A stretch of DNA of 64,000 bases from Treponema sp. (lineage in GTDB: Bacteria > Spirochaetota > Spirochaetia > Treponematales > Treponemataceae): assembly GCA_024687165.1 (NCBI GenBank), contig JAILEY010000038.1:1-64000 (forward strand), in the 5' to 3' direction. Of the stretch, positions 52,231-62,624 are shown piece after piece. The first letter of the stretch is position 1, and the number at the start of each line of letters is the position of its first letter. Under the pieces are notes generated by a model. It saw only the letters and a program-made list of their open reading frames with translations. It was not told the origin of the DNA and ran no database searches. The position numbers were made by a program, and so were the translations under genes.

Positions 52231-52743
52231 ATGTGTAAAGAAAAACTTGAAAATGGTGACCTTCTTTTTATGAGCGATAGTTCGGAATTTTCTAAGGCTA
52301 TCATTGAGACTACAAATAAATACAGTCATGTTGGAATATATTTTGATGGTATGATTTATCATGCAACAAGAAAACATGGTGTGATAAAACAGACGCTGGA
52401 AGATTTTTTGAATGAGGGGAACTGGAATATTGATATTTACAGATACCCGGAAATTGATTGTGAGACTGTTTATAAGCGTGCTGAGAAATATTTAGGTTGT
52501 GAATATAACCACAGCTTCTATCCTGATAACGGGAAGTTTTATTGTTCACAATTTATTGCGGAAATTCTTCCTGTTTTTGATTCTGTTCCAATGAAATTTA
52601 ATGATGATGAAAAGGAAGTTTCTGATTACTGGAAAAAATATTATAAAGAACTTAATCTGGATGTTCCGATTGGCGTGATGGGAACAAATCCTAGTCAGCT
52701 TTCTGAATGTAAGAAAATTATGTTTATTGGGAAATATAAATGA
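52231..52743 (+). CDS. YiiX/YebB-like NlpC/P60 superfamily cysteine peptidase
   Basis: A 170-residue permuted papain-fold protein. The family's opening GDLLFMSDSSEFSKAI, the catalytic His in YSHVGIYFDG and the catalytic Cys in FYCSQFIAEIL are present. Related YiiX-like enzymes cleave amide or lipid-linked bonds; the substrate here is unknown. There is no signal peptide, so it is cytoplasmic or released. I use the ATG at 52231, since the N-terminal GDLL motif requires a start this far upstream; no Shine-Dalgarno is seen. It sits between the DnaA-box-like element and a broken restriction-modification gene. Confidence 0.78.
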   Translation: MCKEKLENGDLLFMSDSSEFSKAIIETTNKYSHVGIYFDGMIYHATRKHGVIKQTLEDFLNEGNWNIDIYRYPEIDCETVYKRAEKYLGCEYNHSFYPDNGKFYCSQFIAEILPVFDSVPMKFNDDEKEVSDYWKKYYKELNLDVPIGVMGTNPSQLSECKKIMFIGKYK

Positions 52744-52772
52744 AATTATTAAAAATTAAGGATTGAATAAAT

Positions 52773-54895
52773 ATGGATTACAAGAAGTTACGAGAAGAAC
52801 CGTTAAAAAGTGCGGTTCAGCAAGATTATTTTAAATCATACAAATATACACAACTTGGAAATATCGATTTTGTAATTGCAAAGCATAATACTGATAAAGG
52901 AATGCTTTCACTTTTCTAGGAAGAAGGAATCGATGGAAGTATAAAATCTATTCTTTGGGCAGAAGCAAAACAAGGTACAAATCACGATATCTATGAAAGT
53001 TTTGTTCAACTCATCCTTACAATAGGAAAAGAAAAACTTTTGAAAAATACCTACCGCCCAAGTATATAGGTGCTTTTGATGCAGAAAAATTTGCATTTAT
53101 CGAATATCACAGCATACAGGAAGTATTTTACCAGAACGATTTTAACTGGAATGTAACACCATCTAATCATGAAACAAAAGAATTTAAGCAATTACATGAA
53201 CTTTGCGAGAATATTTTAGAAGATAATTCGATTCTTTTTAAATATGAAACACAGGGCGCAGAACTAAAAGAATTCATTAAGCTGAATTTTAAAACTGACA
53301 AAGACATTTCTGAAAAAATCAGTGTTACAAAAAATAATTTTACATTTGTTTTTCAGCGTTGGTCAGAAGTAGTAAAGCCTACAATTAGCGTAGATTTGGA
53401 AAAAGCAAATAAGGCTGGTATTATTAGTGCAGATTTCTTTTTGGCAGATTTACTTTCCAGTGAAAATGAATCACTTAAAGATTCGCTATATGTTGCCCTT
53501 AAAAAAACAAAGTACGAACTTGCAAAAAAAGTTGATGAACTTGGTTTTGAGACAGCAAGTTATGTCGGTTTTACCGACAAACAAAAAGCCTATAAAGAAT
53601 TCTGGTCAATTTATAGCCGTCCCCCAAAAGAAGAGTATTGGGATTATATTATTGGTCGTCGTGATTTACTTGTTTCGCAGGATATTCGAGAAAGTAAAGG
53701 TAGTTTCTTTACACCACAAATTTGGGTTGAAAAAAGTCAGCAGTATCTGGCTGATGTTTTAGGAGAAACATGGCAGGATGAATATTACATTTGGGATTGC
53801 TGCGCCGGAACTGGAAACCTTTTGAACGGGCTTACGAATTATCGAAATGTTTGGGCAAGTACTCTCGACAAGCAGGATGTCGATGTAATGAAAGACCGCA
53901 TTTCTAACGGCTGGAGCATGTTTGAAAATCATATCTTTCAGTTTGATTTTTTAAATGATGAATTTTCAAAATGTCCTCAAGAGTTGCAGGATATTCTGAA
54001 TGATGAAGAGAAGCGGAAAAAGCTCGTAATTTATATAAATCCACCGTATGCGGAAGCTGCAACTACAAAAACGATTTCAGGTACGGGCGAAAACAAAACG
54101 AATGTTGCAGTTAGGCAAAAAACTTATGAAAAATATCTTGATAGTATTGGAATTGCAGGAAGAGAACTTTTTGCCCAATTCTTCATTCGAATTTACTGCG
54201 AGATAAGCGGTTGTATTCTTGCGGAATTTTCAAAATTGAAAATGCTCCAAGCTCCGAATTTTGATGGATTCAGAAATGTATTCCGTGCAAAACTTGAAAA
54301 ACTGTTCGTTGTACCTGCAAAGACATTTGATAATGTAAAGGGGAATTTCCCGATAGGTTTCTTTATTTGGAACAAGGTTCCTTATTCTGTTAATAGCAAC
54401 GAAACTAGTTCGTGTGGCAATATTTTTTCTGTTGATGCTGATGCATATGATGAAACTGGCATTTTCTTACAAAAAATGACATTTACGACCATTTCTGATT
54501 TCAAATCTATAAACGACTGGATTATCACAACTAGAAACAGAGCTGGAGAGCAACCTATTGGTTACATGTCGGCTAAAGGTGCTGATTTTCAAAATAATGG
54601 ATTTAACTACATCGTAAATGATAAATCTCAACTTCCACATCCGCGTGGAACAGTTGTAACAACGAAAAATGTTTTGGAAATAGCAATTTACCTTTCAGTT
54701 CGTCAATGCATTCCGCAGTCTTGGCTTAACGATCGTGACCAGTTTTTTTTTCCAAAAGATGACTGGCAGAATGACCGTGAATTTCAAAGTGACTGCATAA
54801 TTTATACTCTTTTCCACGGACAGAACCGCATTTCTTGTGAGGAAGGTGAAAATAATTGGATCCCGTTTAGATATTGTAAATCCAACTCAATTTAA
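52773..54895 (+). pseudogene. Broken type IIG-like restriction-modification gene (nuclease plus N6-adenine methyltransferase)
   Basis: The reading frame starts at ATG 52773 (MDYKKLREEPLKSAVQQDYFKSYKYTQLGNIDFVIAKHN) but is stopped by TAG at codon 49 (52917-52919). The same frame resumes (EEGIDGSIKSILWAEAKQGTNHD) and then shifts by one base near 53031-53037, where a run of A residues (GAAAAAC) appears one short. Past that point the frame continues without interruption to 54895. The N-terminal part carries a PD-(D/E)xK-like pattern (IDF ... AEAK) and the rest has methyltransferase motif I WDCCAGTGNLLNGL and catalytic INPPYAEA, with a target-recognition-like region. The last residues (NWIPFRYCKSNSI) look truncated. 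Both lesions hit the nuclease-like part. The ORF from 53396 uses a TTG and covers only the methylase half. Confidence 0.8.
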
Positions 54896-54997
54896 ATTGA
54901 TATAAAAAAAATAATAAAATAGTATATTTTTTTCTAATTTTTTTTTCCCATTTACCTGAATTTTAAGTTATTATGGGCTTAAAAAAGAGGTGTGGTT

Positions 54998-57067
54998 ATG
55001 AATCTTAAGATAAAGCTCAATGTTGTTCTTCTTGCTATAGTTACTGTTTCTATTGGATTAATCATTTTTGCAGCATACAATATGTCAAAATCAGAACTGA
55101 CAGATTCTGTGCTCAAGTCAAATCGAAATCTGGCGGAAAAAACTGCAAGCGATATCGAAAAGATTGTTGAGAAGGAATTTTCTATGCTTGAGTCGCTGGC
55201 AAAGTTTCCTTCAATTACCGACCCGAAAATCGACATATATGATAAATGGAAGGAAGTAAGTGTTGTAATTCAGGGAAATCCACGATACAGCGGTCTTGCT
55301 TTTTACAATAATAAGGGTGTAGGCTACAATTCAAAAGGTAAGCTTGCTGATAATCACTCAAAAGATTATATGATTGGTGCTTTGTATGGGAAGCGGGGCA
55401 TGATGGATCCGCATACAAACATGTTTGGTACTTTGGTTACAAATTATGCCGTGCCTGTTTTTGCTCCTAACGGGGACAGAATCGGTGTTCTCTCTTCGGC
55501 TATAGAAGCTTCTGAAATGGCTTCTTCAATGCAGGATATTACAATCGGAAAATCTTCTCATCCGATGATTGTTAACAAGGTTTCATGTAAGGTTGTTGCT
55601 CATACAGATATCAATATTTTAAATGGTGAGAAGTCGCTTCGGGATGTTGTCAGTGAAGATTTTATGAATGCTGGAAAAGACTGGCAGAAGGGTGCAACTA
55701 AATCGATTATTTATTATGACAGCAGTAAAAAAATGAAAATGGCGGCATCTTACTGTTCTATAGAAAATACTGACTGGGCTGTTATTCTGATTGCTCCGTA
55801 TTCTGATTTTTTCGGCGGCATTTCAAATCTGTTTAGAATCATGCTTGTTATTATGGCTGTTGCTTTGATAATTGCGGCTGTGATTGTTGTGTTCGTAGTT
55901 AACAGTGTTGTAAATCCTCTGCGTAATCTGCGTGGTGCAATTCACGAAATTGCTACGGGTGAGGCTGATTTAACAAAGAGGCTTCCTGCAACATCAAAGG
56001 ATGAAATCGGCGATGTTGTTGACGGCTTCAATTCGTTTAGTGAAAAGCTGCAGATTATAATCGGTGATGTTAAACATTCTAAAGAAGCTCTTGTTGTTGC
56101 CGGCTCAGATATGTCAGAAGCAAGTGAAAATACTGCAAGTGCAATTACTCAGATTATTGCAAATATTTCAAGTATAAAGAATCAGATTGAAAATCAGGGA
56201 CATAGTGTAAATAATACTGCCGGTGCTGTTAATGAAATTGCGGGTAATATAGAATCGCTTGAGAAAATGATTGGCAGTCAGGGCGAGATTGTAACGGATG
56301 CTTCTTCTGCTGTTACTCAGATGATTGGAAATATCAGCCAGGTTAATATGTCTATGGACAAAATGTCTGATTCGTTTGAGACTTTGCGGGCAAATTCTCA
56401 GGATGGATTTAGTAAGCAGCAGTCTGTTAATGAGAAGGTTAAGGAAATTGAAACTCAGTCGCAGATGCTTCAGGATGCAAATGCTGCAATTTCATCTATT
56501 GCAGAACAGACAAATCTTCTTGCAATGAATGCGGCAATTGAAGCGGCTCATGCGGGGGAAGCAGGAAAGGGCTTTGCTGTTGTTGCAGATGAAATCCGTA
56601 AGCTTTCTGAAACTTCTAATTCTCAGTCAAAAACTATCGGTGACCAGTTGGAGAAAATTAAAGATTCAATTAATTCTGTTGTTTCTTCTTCAAATGAGGC
56701 TAGTGCAACCTTTGAAAAAGTTTCTGCTCTGCTTCTTGAAACAGAGGAACTTGTTATGCAGATTAAAGCTGCAATGAAAGAACAGAATGAAGGTTCATCT
56801 CAGGTTATTGATATGCTGAAGAAAATGAATGACAGTACTGCAGAAGTTCGTGCTGCCGGTGCAGAAATGCGTGAAGGCAACAAGATGATTTTATCAGAAA
56901 TGAAGTTGCTTCAGGATGCAAGTACAAAAATGCTTGAGAGTATGGACGAAATGAGTATCGGTGCCCGTAAAATCAGCGAAACAGGTACTGCTCTTGGTGA
57001 AATTTCATCTCAGGTTCAAAGTTCAATCAGCGAAATCGGCACTCAGGTTGATTTGTTCCGTGTTTAA
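54998..57067 (+). CDS. Methyl-accepting chemotaxis protein with periplasmic Cache sensor
   Basis: A 689-residue chemoreceptor. A first membrane helix ([21 protein letters not shown]) precedes a periplasmic dCache-type domain (about 30-275, with [17 protein letters not shown] and [26 protein letters not shown]), then a second helix ([21 protein letters not shown]), HAMP ([11 protein letters not shown]) and a long MA signalling domain with the conserved tip [40 protein letters not shown]. It signals to CheA and the flagella. The ATG at 54998 follows GAGG by 7 nt, preferred over the GTG at 54992. The ligand is unknown. Confidence 0.94.
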   Translation: MNLKIKLNVVLLAIVTVSIGLIIFAAYNMSKSELTDSVLKSNRNLAEKTASDIEKIVEKEFSMLESLAKFPSITDPKIDIYDKWKEVSVVIQGNPRYSGLAFYNNKGVGYNSKGKLADNHSKDYMIGALYGKRGMMDPHTNMFGTLVTNYAVPVFAPNGDRIGVLSSAIEASEMASSMQDITIGKSSHPMIVNKVSCKVVAHTDINILNGEKSLRDVVSEDFMNAGKDWQKGATKSIIYYDSSKKMKMAASYCSIENTDWAVILIAPYSDFFGGISNLFRIMLVIMAVALIIAAVIVVFVVNSVVNPLRNLRGAIHEIATGEADLTKRLPATSKDEIGDVVDGFNSFSEKLQIIIGDVKHSKEALVVAGSDMSEASENTASAITQIIANISSIKNQIENQGHSVNNTAGAVNEIAGNIESLEKMIGSQGEIVTDASSAVTQMIGNISQVNMSMDKMSDSFETLRANSQDGFSKQQSVNEKVKEIETQSQMLQDANAAISSIAEQTNLLAMNAAIEAAHAGEAGKGFAVVADEIRKLSETSNSQSKTIGDQLEKIKDSINSVVSSSNEASATFEKVSALLLETEELVMQIKAAMKEQNEGSSQVIDMLKKMNDSTAEVRAAGAEMREGNKMILSEMKLLQDASTKMLESMDEMSIGARKISETGTALGEISSQVQSSISEIGTQVDLFRV

Positions 57068-57101
57068 TCAAAATGTATTATTCTGAAGAAAGGAAGTTAT
57101 A

Positions 57102-57122
57102 ATGAAAAAATTATTTTGTTGA
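57102..57122 (+). other. Mini-ORF MKKLFC with a good ribosome site
   Basis: AAGGAAG precedes ATGAAAAAATTATTTTGTTGA, encoding only MKKLFC then stop. It looks like the beginning of an exported protein gene interrupted immediately; it may be a decayed gene or a chance leader. Confidence 0.3.
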
Positions 57123-57145
57123 TAAAATGTAATAAGCAGAAGAAA

Positions 57146-57173
57146 TTGATTCTTTTGAAATCTATGTTAAAAT
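57146..57173 (+). promoter_or_regulatory. Candidate promoter of the Asn-rich small protein
   Basis: TTGATT (57146-57151), 16-bp spacer, TAAAAT (57168-57173), about 33 nt before the ATG. Confidence 0.4.
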
Positions 57174-57205
57174 TGTTAGTGTAATCATGTTTTTGGAGGT
57201 CTGCT

Positions 57206-57415
57206 ATGATGACTCGCGAAGAATTAATTTTAAAATTGAATTTAGCTTCTCCCGGTGATTATTCTGACTGGAATATGGTCGATTTACAGAATCAGGCTAT
57301 GTCTTTTGGCATTGACTGTTTTACTCCGCCAAACTTTAATAATAATATTAATAATAGCATTTTTCCGTCAAATAATTTTGGTATGGGGTCATCTTTTCCT
57401 GGTTTTGGAATGTAA
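57206..57415 (+). CDS. Small Asn/Phe/Gly-rich protein
   Basis: A 69-residue protein with a strong GGAGG ribosome site 6 nt before the ATG. The first half (MMTREELILKLNLASPGDYSDWNMVDLQNQAMSFGID) looks folded; the rest is low-complexity (NNNINNSIFPSNNFGMGSSFPGFGM) and may be disordered or aggregation-prone. There is no signal peptide. I recognise no family. The ribosome site, a plausible promoter and clean codon use make it likely to be real. Confidence 0.6.
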   Translation: MMTREELILKLNLASPGDYSDWNMVDLQNQAMSFGIDCFTPPNFNNNINNSIFPSNNFGMGSSFPGFGM

Positions 57416-57420
57416 TTTTA

Positions 57421-57552
57421 GTTTCATACGGTGAAACAGAGTGTTTCATATGTAGAAACAGAATGTTTCATATGTAGAAACAGAATGTTTCATACTGAGA
57501 AACAAAGTGTTTCATACAGTGAAACAAAGTGTTTCATACAGAGAAACAAATT
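57421..57552. repeat. Six tandem 22-bp palindromic repeats
   Basis: Six head-to-tail units of exactly 22 bp fill 57421-57552, consensus GTTTCATAYNGWGAAACARAGT. Each unit carries GTTTC and GAAAC as an inverted pair around a 7-nt centre, so each can form a hairpin. Units two and three are identical; the others differ at 1-5 positions, mainly in the loop. The array fills the gap between convergent genes and touches the stop codon of the beta-propeller gene. No spacers are present. Confidence 0.92.
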
Positions 57553-59501
57553 TAGAATTCAAACCATTCGCCGTTTACAGTAAGGTACCAGTCTGAAACA
57601 GGTTTCTGCTTGTTCTGGTCATACCATGAGATGCTTCCGTTTGAATTTAAAACTGCAAGAATTCTGTTTGTTGCGCGTGCCTGCTTTGGAACGGATGCTG
57701 ATCTGTCGTAAACGGTCGTTCTTCTTGAATCAGTGTTGCAGCCTCTGACTTTGCTTTTTCCGATGTTTGTATAGATGTATTTATTGTTCAGCGAAGTAAA
57801 GGCTGAATTATCTTCGTCGTTCATGTAAAATAAAACAGAATACTGTGAAGTTCTTTTTTCATAGCTGAAAACTTCTGTTCTAAGCTTGTCTTTTTCTGTT
57901 TTAATCATTATCCCGTATACCATTGGTCTTTCGCTGTCGTAGTCGTAGCTCAAAGAAAAGGCAACTGCACCTGCAACATTCATTCTTACAGTTTCTTTTG
58001 TCTGGATGTTTACGGAAATTAATGCAGAGTCACTAGCTCCTGTTTTTGTTTTTGCAACATAAAGTGTGTTGTCGTCTACAAGTACTGCATCCTGAATTGA
58101 AGTTCCTGTGTAAATAGTGCTTGTCTTTCCTGCAGCAAAATCATAAATTCCGACTGTAGTTGTTCCCTGGATGTAAACAAGCTTGTTCCCGAATACTTTA
58201 AGATTTTTGAGTTCTGATGTTGGTGTAAAAAGAATTTTTGGTTCTTCTGATGATGTAGAAAGTTTTACCTGACTTACCGGCTTCTTTGTGTTCTTTGACC
58301 AGAGGATTGCAGAGTCGTTGAATTTGATTATGTTCTTTGCGTCTGAATTTGGTGCGACTGTTTTAATCGATCTTGTTTCATAAGAAGTCTGGAGAATTGA
58401 GTTTCTTGTAAGAATGTAGAAAGTGTCTCCGTCGCAGTCAATGTCGTAAATTTTTTCATAGATATTTTCTGTCTTTGGTTCAAGACTGTAATGCTCTGAT
58501 TCCGGGAGATCGCTTAAAGTATAGATGTTTCCGTATGCTGTGCCGAGCATTATTGTATCCATGTTTTTTGCTGCACATGTAAAATAATCTCTTCCTGTAA
58601 GGCCGGAAAAAGTTTTAAGCGTCTGAGGCTGTGCTGTTGAGATTCCGTTTACAAGTCCTTCAAGAATTGATGCATCAACAAGCTTAAGTGCAAAGTTTCT
58701 TCCTGAAGTTGATGTAAAATAAAGTCCTGCTTTTTCTTCTTCTGAATTTTTTGATGCAAAAATAAACGGGCTTGAAGCAGAGTAGGTTGTTAAAGTTTTT
58801 CCTGATGTTGCATCAATGATGTAGATTGCATTGCTTTTTACACCTGCAAAAAATCTGCTGCCACCAAAAATCACTGTCTGTTCAAGCATTCCAACTGTTG
58901 AAATTTTTTTCTTTATTGAGCGTTTTGACATGTCGTAGTAATAGAGCTGTCCGTTCTGAGAATAGAGTACGGCAGTTTTTTCTGAAGGACTTGTCTGTGC
59001 CATTGTAATGATTCCGGAAATCCCTGATATTGTTGAAACAACGTCTCCAGTTCTTCCGTTTAGAATGTAGGTTCCGTTTACTGTTGTTGTTCCTGCTAAA
59101 ATGTAATTTCCTTTTTCAGAAAAATTGAGGGAAGCAACCGGGTCCTGAAATCTTTTTGTAAATTTTTTGTTGTAGGTTTTGCAGTCGATTAAAGAAATTT
59201 TATGTGTTGAAATTCCGTCTGTTTCATAAACTGCAATGTCTCCCGTTACAGGGTTATTTGTGATGAGGTTTATCTGAAGATCCGAAACCTGATAGTGATC
59301 GCCGTAATTGTCTCTGTTATTCCACTTAATGATAAATCCGTCTTTTCCGATTGAATAAAAATCATTGCTGGTGTTGTTGTATGTTTCAAGAGGCAGAATT
59401 GCGTTTACTTTTCCTTCGTGAGATTGTGAAGAAGGGTGCTGTGCAAATACTGCTGATGTTGAAAGTGCAGCTGCAATTAAAATCGATTTATTAAGTTTCA
59501 T
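57552..59501 (-). CDS. Secreted beta-propeller (WD40-like) protein
   Basis: A 649-residue exported protein with signal peptide MKLNKSILIAAALSTSAVFAQ. The body is a long series of beta-strand repeats such as DGFIIKWNNRDNY, ISLIDCKTYNKKFTKRFQDPVASLNFSEKGNYILAGTTTV and AIYIIDATSGKTLTTYSA, typical of WD40/PQQ-like propellers; two propellers would fit. It is probably a periplasmic or surface binding protein. GAGGA precedes the ATG by 6 nt. It lies 11 nt after rseP in the same direction and so is co-transcribed with the envelope genes upstream. Confidence 0.8.
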   Translation of the reverse strand: MKLNKSILIAAALSTSAVFAQHPSSQSHEGKVNAILPLETYNNTSNDFYSIGKDGFIIKWNNRDNYGDHYQVSDLQINLITNNPVTGDIAVYETDGISTHKISLIDCKTYNKKFTKRFQDPVASLNFSEKGNYILAGTTTVNGTYILNGRTGDVVSTISGISGIITMAQTSPSEKTAVLYSQNGQLYYYDMSKRSIKKKISTVGMLEQTVIFGGSRFFAGVKSNAIYIIDATSGKTLTTYSASSPFIFASKNSEEEKAGLYFTSTSGRNFALKLVDASILEGLVNGISTAQPQTLKTFSGLTGRDYFTCAAKNMDTIMLGTAYGNIYTLSDLPESEHYSLEPKTENIYEKIYDIDCDGDTFYILTRNSILQTSYETRSIKTVAPNSDAKNIIKFNDSAILWSKNTKKPVSQVKLSTSSEEPKILFTPTSELKNLKVFGNKLVYIQGTTTVGIYDFAAGKTSTIYTGTSIQDAVLVDDNTLYVAKTKTGASDSALISVNIQTKETVRMNVAGAVAFSLSYDYDSERPMVYGIMIKTEKDKLRTEVFSYEKRTSQYSVLFYMNDEDNSAFTSLNNKYIYTNIGKSKVRGCNTDSRRTTVYDRSASVPKQARATNRILAVLNSNGSISWYDQNKQKPVSDWYLTVNGEWFEF

Positions 59502-59512
59502 TTTGTTCCTCG

Positions 59513-60628
59513 TTATTTTTTTATAAAATATAAAATATCACTGCCGATGGCAAATGTCATCATAAGTGCAACGATTGCAACTCCTGCAATCTGAATGTAA
59601 TACATTATTTTTGGATTAATTTTTTTTCGTCTTATTATTTCTATTATCGAAAAGAGAATCAATCCGCCGTCTAAAACCGGAATTGGAAGTAGATTTGTTA
59701 AAAATAATGATATACTTATTAAAGCAATAAAGTTTAAAGTGGTTACTATTCCGGCTTTTATTCCGATTCCAAATCCATCCTGAACCGTTTGTCCGAGCAT
59801 TCCTGTAATTCTTGCCGGTCCTGAGACAGCTTTCTTTGCATTGATTTTTGCTGTTATAAGATACGAGATTCCTTTGACTGTAAGAGAAATTGTTTCTGTT
59901 GTTTTCTTTGCGCCTTCTGAAAATGCTTCAAAAATATTATCTGTTTTATATTCTCTTTTTATTTTTGATGAGGAATCGCATTTAATTCCGATAACTCCAG
60001 CTCCTGTGTCTTTGTTTAAGCCTGTGTGAAGTTTTATTTCAAGCTTTTCTCCGTCCCGTAAAACTTCTATGCTTACGTCTTCATCTCCATGCGTCATAAT
60101 GAATTCTGCTATGTCCGAGAAGTCATTCATTTTCTTTTTGTTGATGCTTAAAATTTCATCTCCGCTTTGCATTCCGTTTTTGTGTGCAATTGATTCGGTG
60201 CATTCGTCGTCTTCATCTGCCATTGTAACTTTGCATCCTGCACTGTAATAAGTGTAACCTGCTGCTGCAATAATAAAGAAGCATATAAAACCTATCACTA
60301 GGTTTGCTAAAGGGCCTGCGAATGCAATCATAAGTCTTTTTGCAGGATGAATTCCGTAAAATGAATCTTTGTCTGCTGTAATTTCTTTTTGATCTTCTTC
60401 CAGCGCTTTTTGAAAATCTTTTTCGCCTTTCATTGCGCAATAGCCGCCGAGTGGAATTGCAGAAATTCTGTAATCAGTATCTTTAATTTTTTTGTGGAGA
60501 AGCACAGGTCCCATCCCGATTGAGAATGCTTCTACTTTAACTCCTGAAAGACGTGCTGCAATAAAGTGCCCGAGTTCATGAAAAAAAACTAGAGTTCCTA
60601 ATCCGAGTATGCCCCAAATGTAAATCAT
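59513..60628 (-). CDS. rseP: Site-2 membrane metalloprotease RseP
   Basis: A 371-residue intramembrane zinc protease. The active-site HExxH is in [16 protein letters not shown] at the N-terminus, the third zinc ligand in [10 protein letters not shown] near the C-terminus, with a PDZ domain between ([24 protein letters not shown]). It cuts membrane proteins such as anti-sigma factors or signal-peptide remnants. Its start overlaps the dxr stop by four bases. Only one PDZ is obvious, shorter than the E. coli protein. Confidence 0.94.
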   Translation of the reverse strand: MIYIWGILGLGTLVFFHELGHFIAARLSGVKVEAFSIGMGPVLLHKKIKDTDYRISAIPLGGYCAMKGEKDFQKALEEDQKEITADKDSFYGIHPAKRLMIAFAGPLANLVIGFICFFIIAAAGYTYYSAGCKVTMADEDDECTESIAHKNGMQSGDEILSINKKKMNDFSDIAEFIMTHGDEDVSIEVLRDGEKLEIKLHTGLNKDTGAGVIGIKCDSSSKIKREYKTDNIFEAFSEGAKKTTETISLTVKGISYLITAKINAKKAVSGPARITGMLGQTVQDGFGIGIKAGIVTTLNFIALISISLFLTNLLPIPVLDGGLILFSIIEIIRRKKINPKIMYYIQIAGVAIVALMMTFAIGSDILYFIKK

Positions 60629-61722
60629 GAGTTCAATTCCTTTAACGCGATTTCCCTTGCTTTTTTGTCTGATTCATAAATTTTTTCAAGGGTGTCAGGT
60701 TTGCTGCTCCAGTCTTCTTTGAGTGTGTTTTCAACGATTTTTGCAATCTGTGTGAAGCTGCATTTTTTTTCAAGGAAGGCTGCTACTGCAATTTCGTTTG
60801 CTGCATTGAAAGCGATTGTATAAGCATTTCCTTTTTCTGCACAATCATATGCAAGTTTTAAAAGAGGGAAGGATTCTGTTCGTGGCGGGAAAAATGTCAT
60901 CTGATCACATTCTGTAAGATCAAATGGTTTGAGGTATGTTTTAGAAAATTCCGGCCATACAAGTGCACTGTAAATCGGGTGCCGCATATCAGGATCTGAA
61001 ATCTGTGCATAAAGTACACCGTCGTTTGTTCTTACAAGGGAGTGAATTAAACTCTGCGGATGAACTACAACTTTTACTTTTTCACTCGGAAAATCAAAAA
61101 GTCTTACCGCTTCAATTACTTCAAGCCCTTTGTTTGCAAGACTTGCACTGTCGATTGTAATTTTTCTGCCCATGTTCCAGGTAGGATGCTTGAGTGCATC
61201 TTCAACAGTTACATTTTTTAGCTGTTCATCTGAAAGCTCTCGGAAAGGGCCGCCGCTTGCTGTGATTACAATTTCTGAAATATTTTCAATTCCAATTTTT
61301 TGTGTAAGGTTGAATATTGCAGAGTGTTCGCTGTCAACAGGAAGTATCCGTGCGTTATGTCTTTTTGCAATTTCTTTTACAACAGGCCATGCCATTACTA
61401 CGGTTTCTTTGTTTGCCAATGCAAGATCAATTCCGTTTTCAAGAACAAGAACACTTGGTTCAAGTCCTGCTGCTCCTGCAATTCCGTTGACTGCAATGTC
61501 TGCGTCTGTTGATTTTATAAGCTTTTTAATTCCTTCAATTCCGTCTTTTGAAAAAACTGTTCCCGGACAGTTGAATTCTTCACAAAGCTCTTTTACTTTT
61601 GATTCACTGGAACCTGCAGAAATTCCGCAGACTTCAAATTTGTCACTCATATTGCGGCAAATATCCAGAGTCTGGCTACCAATAGATCCTGTGCAGCCTA
61701 AAACAAGAATTCTTTTTTTCAT
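60625..61722 (-). CDS. dxr: 1-deoxy-D-xylulose 5-phosphate reductoisomerase
   Basis: A 365-residue enzyme of the MEP isoprenoid pathway. It reduces DXP to MEP with NADPH. NADPH loop [40 protein letters not shown] and [26 protein letters not shown] are the hallmarks. Isoprenoid output is shared with UppS, encoded nearby for undecaprenyl phosphate. AAGTC then ATG at 61722; the stop overlaps rseP in ATGA. Confidence 0.96.
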   Translation of the reverse strand: MKKRILVLGCTGSIGSQTLDICRNMSDKFEVCGISAGSSESKVKELCEEFNCPGTVFSKDGIEGIKKLIKSTDADIAVNGIAGAAGLEPSVLVLENGIDLALANKETVVMAWPVVKEIAKRHNARILPVDSEHSAIFNLTQKIGIENISEIVITASGGPFRELSDEQLKNVTVEDALKHPTWNMGRKITIDSASLANKGLEVIEAVRLFDFPSEKVKVVVHPQSLIHSLVRTNDGVLYAQISDPDMRHPIYSALVWPEFSKTYLKPFDLTECDQMTFFPPRTESFPLLKLAYDCAEKGNAYTIAFNAANEIAVAAFLEKKCSFTQIAKIVENTLKEDWSSKPDTLEKIYESDKKAREIALKELNS

Positions 61723-61742
61723 TTTATGACTTCCTGATTTTT

Positions 61743-62624
61743 TTAGAATGGTCCGTATAAAATTGAAACAAGAAGATAAAAAATTGGTGCTGACATAAGG
61801 ATTGAGTCTACAGAATCAAGTACACCGCCTCTTCCAGGAATAACTTTGCCAGAATCTTTTACGCCTGAAGAACGTTTGAAAACTGATTCTGCCAAATCTC
61901 CAATGATTGAAGAGAATGCCATACACACACTTATGATGATGATTTTATAAACAGGTCCCTTGAAAATCTCAGACCAGAAATAATATGCTCCGATTCCAGC
62001 TGCAATTGCACCGATGAAGCCTCCGAAGAATCCCATCAGGCTTTTGTTTGGACTTGCCTTTACAAAGCCCTTGTTGTTTTTTCCGAAGAGAACCCCCATG
62101 AACCAGGCGATACTGTCGCACATGAAAACCATCAGAACAAATGTTATGAACATTGGAACGATGATTGTTTTTCCGTTAAGTTTCCATGCAATCATTCTCT
62201 GAATAAATGTAATGAGAAATCCTGTGTAGGTGATTGTGAAAACCGATGTTGCAATTTTTGTGTTTGAATCTTCGAATGTCTGTGCTGTAATAGCTTCTTT
62301 TGCAAGAATAATCAAAAGTGTGATGATATAAAAATAAGTGATTACTTCGCTGCCCATAATCTGGAATGGATTATATTTTCTTGGCAAAACAGAGTGAAGT
62401 GCTGCAACGAGTGAAATTAATGTACTTAATGTAACTACAAGTTTTTTTGAATGAACTTTGTGCTTTAATGAAAGCATATGATGAAGTTCACTTGCTGCAC
62501 CTGCTGTAATCAAAAGAAGCATGATATGGAATGCAACATGATTGAAATATGGAAGATAAATGATTCCCATTACAATCGGAATTCCAATAAAAAATACTAA
62601 AAGTCGTGATATTACATTGCTCAT
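61743..62624 (-). CDS. cdsA: Phosphatidate cytidylyltransferase
   Basis: A 293-residue polytopic membrane enzyme that makes CDP-diacylglycerol from CTP and phosphatidate. About eight membrane helices are visible, and the C-terminal signature [35 protein letters not shown] is diagnostic (here [10 protein letters not shown]...). Its start overlaps the uppS stop in ATGA-type fashion. Confidence 0.95.
   Translation of the reverse strand: MSNVISRLLVFFIGIPIVMGIIYLPYFNHVAFHIMLLLITAGAASELHHMLSLKHKVHSKKLVVTLSTLISLVAALHSVLPRKYNPFQIMGSEVITYFYIITLLIILAKEAITAQTFEDSNTKIATSVFTITYTGFLITFIQRMIAWKLNGKTIIVPMFITFVLMVFMCDSIAWFMGVLFGKNNKGFVKASPNKSLMGFFGGFIGAIAAGIGAYYFWSEIFKGPVYKIIIISVCMAFSSIIGDLAESVFKRSSGVKDSGKVIPGRGGVLDSVDSILMSAPIFYLLVSILYGPF

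Noticed and set aside
52917-52919. Recoded TAG (pyrrolysine or readthrough)
   Set aside because: A second lesion, a frameshift, lies about 115 bp downstream, so decay is the simpler explanation.
57421-57552. CRISPR array
   Set aside because: The 22-bp units are directly abutting with no unique spacers, and no cas genes are present.
61130-61729. 199-aa ORF antisense to dxr
   Set aside because: It lies wholly inside the clear dxr gene in the opposite strand and has the Ser/Ile-rich composition of a shadow frame.
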